A stretch of 9,211 bases of DNA from Bacillota bacterium (lineage in GTDB: Bacteria > Bacillota > Clostridia > Oscillospirales > Acutalibacteraceae): assembly GCA_023420245.1 (NCBI GenBank), contig JAEZWL010000158.1:1-9211 (forward strand). Reading direction: 5' to 3'. Under the pieces are notes generated by a model, which saw only the letters and a list, made by a program, of their open reading frames with translations, made no database searches and was not told the DNA's origin. The position numbers and the translations under genes are program-made. Positions 5,932 through 9,211 of this stretch are shown here, in pieces; the stretch's first letter is position 1; each line of letters starts with the position of its first letter.

Positions 5932-7046
5932 TGCGCGGAAATAATGTGATGGGATTAGTTTTTTCGAATGTTCACGATGAAAAGATTCGCGAACTCACCG
6001 AGCGGCGAACCATGGGTTCGGTGCCGTTCGGAGGGCGTTACCGCTTAATCGACTTTCCACTTTCCAATATGGTAAACTCGGGAATTAACAAAGTCGGCAT
6101 TATCACCAAAAGCAATTATCAGTCCTTAATGGATCACCTCGGTTCCGGCAAGGCGTGGGATTTATCGCGCAAGCGCGAAGGGCTGTTCATGCTCCCGCCC
6201 TTCGGGAATACCTCGTCGGTTAATAACAGCCGCATTGAATCGCTGGCATCCATCAATATTTTTTTGAAGAACTCCAAAGAGGAGTTTGTCCTCCTCAGTG
6301 ACAGCGATACAATCTGCAACATCGATTATACCGACGTGCTTTCGTTCCATGTAAAGCACAGGGCGGATATTACGGTGATTTACCGCTTTGGGAAGCTGCC
6401 GGATAAAATCTGCGATCCGTCGGTCTTTACCATCGACCCGGACGGTCGTGTGCGCGATATGCTGGTGAATCCCAATACGGACAGCGAATGCAATTTCGGG
6501 ATGTGCATGCTGCTGATCAAACGCGAATTGCTGATGGAAATGGTCTCGGACTGCGTCAGCCGTAACCTCTATAACTTCAAGAGGGACTTTTTGCAGAGAA
6601 ACATCTCAAACTACGCGGTTTACGCGTACGAATTTAAGGGGTATGCTCAAACCATATGCTCGATGAATTCTTACTTTGACGCAAATATGTCTTTGATGCT
6701 GCCCACCGTTCGCTCCCAGCTTTTCCATCCGGACAGACCGATTTACACCAAGGTTCGGGATGATATGCCGGCGCGGTACGGTCTCGGCTCCAGCGCTTCA
6801 AATTCGCTTATCGCGGATGGCTGTGTGATTGAGGGCAAGGTGGAAAACTGCGTCCTGTTCCGTGGCGTTCACATTGGCAAGGGGACAAAGGTAGAAAACT
6901 GTGTAATTATGCAGGACAGCGTGGTTGGTCCGAATTGCAAGCTGAATTATGTCATCATCGACAAGGATGTTGCGATCAAGAACGACCGCTCACTGCTCGG
7001 GTTCCAGTCCTATCCGGTGTTTATCAGCAAGGGCAGCATTGTCTGA
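5931..7046 (+). CDS. glgD: GlgD, non-catalytic/regulatory paralogue of ADP-glucose pyrophosphorylase
   Basis: 371 residues with the same overall fold as GlgC: RTMGSVPFGGRYRLIDFPLSNMVNSGI at 26-52, GKAWDLSRKREGLFMLPPF at 73-91, and a C-terminal hexapeptide beta-helix (about 285-371). The catalytic features are eroded. The glycine-rich ATP loop is replaced by LVFSNVHDEKIRELT. SGDH has become SDSD (Asp126 survives, the Gly does not). The EKP lysine is gone (VNP at 179-181). The KDVGT aspartate is Thr241. Characterised Firmicutes GlgD proteins act with GlgC in a hetero-oligomer and enhance its activity; that role is inferred here from homology and from the 1-base overlap with glgC. The ATG at 5931 is chosen because AGGAGG (5915-5920) lies 10 bases upstream and the resulting MRGNNVMGLVFSN resembles known GlgD N-termini. 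The frame stays open upstream inside glgC, but no ribosome binding site supports an earlier start. glgA follows 42 bases after the stop. Confidence 0.93.
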   Translation: MRGNNVMGLVFSNVHDEKIRELTERRTMGSVPFGGRYRLIDFPLSNMVNSGINKVGIITKSNYQSLMDHLGSGKAWDLSRKREGLFMLPPFGNTSSVNNSRIESLASINIFLKNSKEEFVLLSDSDTICNIDYTDVLSFHVKHRADITVIYRFGKLPDKICDPSVFTIDPDGRVRDMLVNPNTDSECNFGMCMLLIKRELLMEMVSDCVSRNLYNFKRDFLQRNISNYAVYAYEFKGYAQTICSMNSYFDANMSLMLPTVRSQLFHPDRPIYTKVRDDMPARYGLGSSASNSLIADGCVIEGKVENCVLFRGVHIGKGTKVENCVIMQDSVVGPNCKLNYVIIDKDVAIKNDRSLLGFQSYPVFISKGSIV

Positions 7047-7088
7047 CCGGTTTATGATAAGGATCAAGAACAAAAAGGGGGTTAAAAA

Positions 7089-8516
7089 ATGAAAGTTTTA
7101 TACTGCACAAGCGAAGCGAGGCCTTTTGCCGCCACGGGTGGGCTTGCAGATGTGGCAGGCTCGCTGCCGCAGGCGCTGCGCCTTCGGCTGATCGGCTGCC
7201 GCGTGGTGATGCCGCTTTATGAAGAAATTCCGCAGGAGCTGCGGGATAATATGAAATTTGTTACCAGCCTTTCCGTTCCGGTTGCGTGGCGCCGCCAATA
7301 CTGTGGTGTTTTTGAGGCTCATGTCGGCGGTGTGATTTATTACCTGATTGACAATCAGTACTATTTCAAGCGCAGCGGTTTATACGGCCACTATGACGAC
7401 GCGGAGCGCTTCGCGTTTTTATCGCGTGCCGCTCTGGAAATGCTCCCTTACATTGATTTCAAGCCCGATGTGATTCACTGCAACGACTGGCAGACAGCAC
7501 TTGTACCGATTTATTTCAGTATTTTCTATGCAAATAACGATTGGTACAAGGGAATCAAAACCGTACTTACCATACATAACATACAGTATCAGGGGAAATA
7601 CGGCAGAGAGCTTGTTCAGGATGTTCTGGGCATTCCGCAGTCCGATATTTCCGTCATTGAATACGATGACTGCATCAACCTGCTTAAGGGCGCAATCGAA
7701 ACGGCGAACCGTGTAACGACGGTCAGCCCGACTTACGCGCAGGAAATTCTCGACCCGTGGTTCTCACACCATCTTGACGGCATCTTAAAGGAACGCCAAT
7801 GGAAGCTTTCCGGTATTTTAAACGGTATCGATACCGTCAGCTACGACCCGCAGACAGACCCGGATTTGTACGAGCACTATTGCGCGGAGGATATGTCCGG
7901 TAAAACAAAGAACAAGCTGGGTCTACAGGAAAGGCTGGGCTTGAATCAAGACCCGGAGGCTCCGCTGATTGGCATGGTAACCAGAATGGTTTCCCATAAG
8001 GGTCTCGATCTGGTGAAGGAATCCCTGGATCAGATCATGCGTGAGAAAAATGCACAGTTCGTGATTCTCGGCTCCGGTGATTGGGAATATGAAACCTTCT
8101 TTAAGGAAATGCAGAATAAATATCCGGGGAGACTGTGTGCCTGCTTTGGCTTTGTACCGGAGCTTTCGCGCAAGATTTATGCGGCTTCCGATATATTCCT
8201 TATGCCGAGCAAGAGTGAGCCGTGCGGATTGTCTCAGATGATTGCGCTCCGTTACGGCGCGGTTCCGGTTATCCGGGAAACCGGCGGGCTGAAGGATTCC
8301 ATTCATGACAGCGGCGATGGAGAAGGCAACGGATTTACCTTTATGAACTACAGCGGCGGCGATATGCTCAACGCGGTCTACCGCGCGCTGGAGGGCTACG
8401 ACAATCCGGAGGGATGGAAAATCCTTGCGGAACGTGCAATGAAGTGTGATTTTAGCTGGGGACGCTCCGCGAACGAATATATTCGCCTGTACCGCGAGCT
8501 GATTAAGAGCGAATAA
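7089..8516 (+). CDS. glgA: Glycogen synthase, ADP-glucose type (GT5)
   Basis: The enzyme transfers glucose from ADP-glucose to the non-reducing end of alpha-1,4-glucan. It has 475 residues, normal for bacterial GlgA (about 477), in two Rossmann-like GT-B domains. Landmarks: SEARPFAATGGLADVAGSLP (8-27), HCNDWQTALVP (130-140), TIHNIQYQGKYG with His163, LNGIDTVSYDP (244-254), VTRMVSHKG with Arg299 and Lys304, and PSKSEPCGLSQMIALRYG with Glu377 and Cys379, followed by RETGGLKDSI. The canonical KTGGL motif near the N-terminus reads ATGGL: residue 15, lysine in E. coli, is Ala. The other donor-site residues named are conserved, so I expect an active enzyme. The ATG at 7089 has a GGGGG-type ribosome binding site (7077-7081) 7 bases upstream. 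It is the last gene of the glg operon; a weak hairpin follows. Confidence 0.96.
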   Translation: MKVLYCTSEARPFAATGGLADVAGSLPQALRLRLIGCRVVMPLYEEIPQELRDNMKFVTSLSVPVAWRRQYCGVFEAHVGGVIYYLIDNQYYFKRSGLYGHYDDAERFAFLSRAALEMLPYIDFKPDVIHCNDWQTALVPIYFSIFYANNDWYKGIKTVLTIHNIQYQGKYGRELVQDVLGIPQSDISVIEYDDCINLLKGAIETANRVTTVSPTYAQEILDPWFSHHLDGILKERQWKLSGILNGIDTVSYDPQTDPDLYEHYCAEDMSGKTKNKLGLQERLGLNQDPEAPLIGMVTRMVSHKGLDLVKESLDQIMREKNAQFVILGSGDWEYETFFKEMQNKYPGRLCACFGFVPELSRKIYAASDIFLMPSKSEPCGLSQMIALRYGAVPVIRETGGLKDSIHDSGDGEGNGFTFMNYSGGDMLNAVYRALEGYDNPEGWKILAERAMKCDFSWGRSANEYIRLYRELIKSE

Positions 8517-8531
8517 ACACTGAAAAAAGTT

Positions 8532-8560
8532 GGTCTGCCGTGAAAGCGGCAGGCTGTTTT
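8532..8560 (+). terminator. Probable weak terminator after glgA
   Basis: CTGCCG (8535-8540) pairs with CGGCAG (8547-8552) around TGAAAG. The stem can extend through a U-G wobble and G-C/G-U pairs to 8532/8555. The downstream T-run is short (TTTT, 8557-8560, interrupted by a G at 8556), and a second T-run lies at about 8576-8581. The position 16 bases after the glgA stop supports termination, but the weak U-tract suggests partial read-through toward the next gene. Confidence 0.6.
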
Positions 8561-8680
8561 CACCGGACGAGTCTCATTTTTCGTTTGAAAGAATAATGAC
8601 GGGAACTCTGGTTAAAACAATCAATAATTATAGCAATTAACTATATCATTCATACAGAGCAGGAGAAAGGAAAGATAAAT

Positions 8681-9094
8681 ATGGATTTATCGGTAGAAGA
8701 GGAAGAACTGCTTCGGGATATCCGCAATGAGGAGCGCTACCCGATTGTGAGGCTGGAGCTGCACAATTCCGAACAAGAGGAACTGGTGAGCATCGCGCTG
8801 AATCATGTTAGAATCACAGACCCGGAGGACTCGATGGAGCTGGTGAAGCAACGCGGGGAAACGCTGAAGAGCCTGATGGAACGGGGCTTGGTTTTCATTG
8901 ACTATACCGTGCGTGTTTGGGTTTCGGGCGATTATGACGTTTATTATAAGAGCAGGATTTATGAGCTGCTTTGCCATACGGTCATGGAGGGTGCCAAAAA
9001 ACCGGGCGCGGTGTTTAACCTGCCCTATATGCGGAAGGGCTACGCTCAGTTAACCTTTCAGGGGCTCAAGCTTGCTTCATCTTTAGAGTCATGA
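8681..9094 (+). CDS. Hypothetical protein, 137 residues, acidic N-terminus, possible winged-helix-like core
   Basis: I do not recognise this family. The ATG at 8681 is preceded by AAAGGA (ending at 8671), 9 bases upstream, and codon use resembles the glg genes, so it is probably a real gene. The first ~20 residues are acidic and probably helical (SVEEEELLRDIRNEERY). A charged middle follows, then LKSLMERGLVFIDYTVRVWVSGDYDVYY (62-89) and a C-terminal stretch with AQLTFQGLKLA (122-132). A helix leading into GLV plus a beta hairpin, and a later LTxxGxxLA, loosely recalls winged-helix proteins, but this is a weak impression. There is no signal peptide or membrane segment, so it is probably cytosolic. 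It starts 164 bases after glgA, beyond a weak terminator, with no clear promoter. Its TGA stop (9092-9094) touches the hairpin array at 9095, so the native C-terminus may have been altered by insertion. Confidence 0.8.
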   Translation: MDLSVEEEELLRDIRNEERYPIVRLELHNSEQEELVSIALNHVRITDPEDSMELVKQRGETLKSLMERGLVFIDYTVRVWVSGDYDVYYKSRIYELLCHTVMEGAKKPGAVFNLPYMRKGYAQLTFQGLKLASSLES

Positions 9095-9113
9095 CCACCC
9101 GTAAAACGGGTGG
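9095..9113. repeat. Hairpin 1 of the terminal structured array
   Basis: CCACCCG (9095-9101) and CGGGTGG (9107-9113) are perfect complements around a TAAAA loop. It begins directly after the stop of the hypothetical gene. There is no T-run on the plus strand, so it is not a normal intrinsic terminator for that gene. Confidence 0.85.
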
Positions 9114-9122
9114 CTTGCACTA

Positions 9123-9135
9123 GCCCTAAAAGGGC
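9123..9135. repeat. Hairpin 2 of the terminal structured array
   Basis: GCCC (9123-9126) pairs with GGGC (9132-9135), again around TAAAA (9127-9131). It lies 9 bases after hairpin 1. Confidence 0.7.
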
Positions 9136-9143
9136 ATAAGATT

Positions 9144-9166
9144 GCCAGCGCCTAAAAGACGCTGGC
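9144..9166. repeat. Hairpin 3 of the terminal structured array
   Basis: GCCAGCG (9144-9150) pairs with CGCTGGC (9160-9166). Inside, C9152 can pair with G9158 across a C/A mismatch at 9151/9159, again presenting a TAAAA loop (9153-9157). This is the third hairpin in a row with the same loop. Confidence 0.85.
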
Positions 9167-9181
9167 TTTCACTTTGTTCAA

Positions 9182-9204
9182 GCCGTAGTGGATTGACTAC
9201 CGGC
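9182..9204. repeat. Hairpin 4 of the terminal structured array
   Basis: GCCGTAGT (9182-9189) pairs with ACTAC plus GGC (9196-9204) around GGATTG, leaving one bulged C. It is the last structure before the window edge. Confidence 0.7.
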
Positions 9205-9211
9205 TAACCCT

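Larger units (their letters stand above)
9095..9211 (-). mobile_element. Putative end of a TnpB-type (IS200/IS605-like) element with omegaRNA-like structure, cut by window edge
   Basis: The last 117 bases hold four hairpins in tandem, three with identical TAAAA loops (UUUUA if read from the minus strand), and no gene of their own. GGCTTG (9112-9117) and CAAGCC (9179-9184) can form an additional long-range stem enclosing hairpins 2 and 3, in competition with the edges of hairpins 1 and 4. Compact multi-helix RNA ending at a sharp boundary is what the right end of TnpB-carrying elements looks like, where the omegaRNA scaffold overlaps the 3' end of tnpB and runs into the flank as guide. In that reading the element points to the minus strand and tnpB lies beyond base 9211; the minus frame from 9210 ends in TGA at 9178-9180 after ten residues (GLAGSQSTTA) and could be its C-terminus. 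No transposase is visible, so a left end, another repeat family or a different structured RNA remain possible. Confidence 0.45.

Noticed and set aside
9095..9113. Intrinsic terminator of the hypothetical gene
   Set aside because: The hairpin is strong but is followed by CTTGCACTAG rather than a T-run, and it is the first of a series of similar structures.
9095..9166. CRISPR-like array
   Set aside because: The units share only the loop and the palindromic principle. Stem sequences and lengths differ and spacing is irregular, so these are not direct repeats separated by spacers.

Overview
The window looks like chromosomal DNA of a low-to-mid GC Bacillota, most probably class Clostridia (Oscillospiraceae/Ruminococcaceae-like). 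The reasons are strong AGGAGG-type ribosome binding sites, a two-subunit iron-sulfur L-serine dehydratase (SdaAB + SdaAA), and a glycogen operon carrying both GlgC and the non-catalytic paralogue GlgD, which is typical of Firmicutes. The lineage call is inference from gene content and protein style; no database search was possible.

Layout. Bases 1-684 are the 3' two-thirds of a glyceraldehyde-3-phosphate dehydrogenase gene (+), closed by a strong GNRA-loop terminator (698-731) that probably also stops the converging sda operon. Bases 761-2337 hold sdaAB then sdaAA on the minus strand (deamination of L-serine to pyruvate). A 339-base AT-rich divergent intergenic region (2338-2676) carries a good extended -10 promoter for the glycogen operon, preceded by helically phased A-tracts and a duplicated palindrome. 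Bases 2677-8516 are a compact glgB-glgC-glgD-glgA operon (+). A weak hairpin follows glgA. Bases 8681-9094 encode a 137-residue protein I do not recognise. Bases 9095-9211, up to the window edge, hold four consecutive hairpins that look like the structured end of a mobile element, with an IS200/IS605-type TnpB element (omegaRNA/right end, minus strand) as the leading hypothesis.

How the genes work together. GlgC, probably as a complex with GlgD, makes ADP-glucose from ATP and glucose-1-phosphate; GlgA extends alpha-1,4-glucan from it; GlgB adds alpha-1,6 branches. This is a complete set for glycogen synthesis, with no phosphorylase or debranching enzyme in the window. GAPDH and serine dehydratase are central-metabolism neighbours (glycolysis and pyruvate supply) with no evident mechanistic link to the glycogen operon other than sharing a divergent promoter region.

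Most of the window is ordinary conserved metabolism. The points most worth a second look are the terminal hairpin array and its junction with the unknown gene, the loss of the canonical KTGGL lysine in GlgA, a lysine-rich tail on GlgB, and the architecture upstream of glgB, including an 8-codon reading frame abutting the glgB start.
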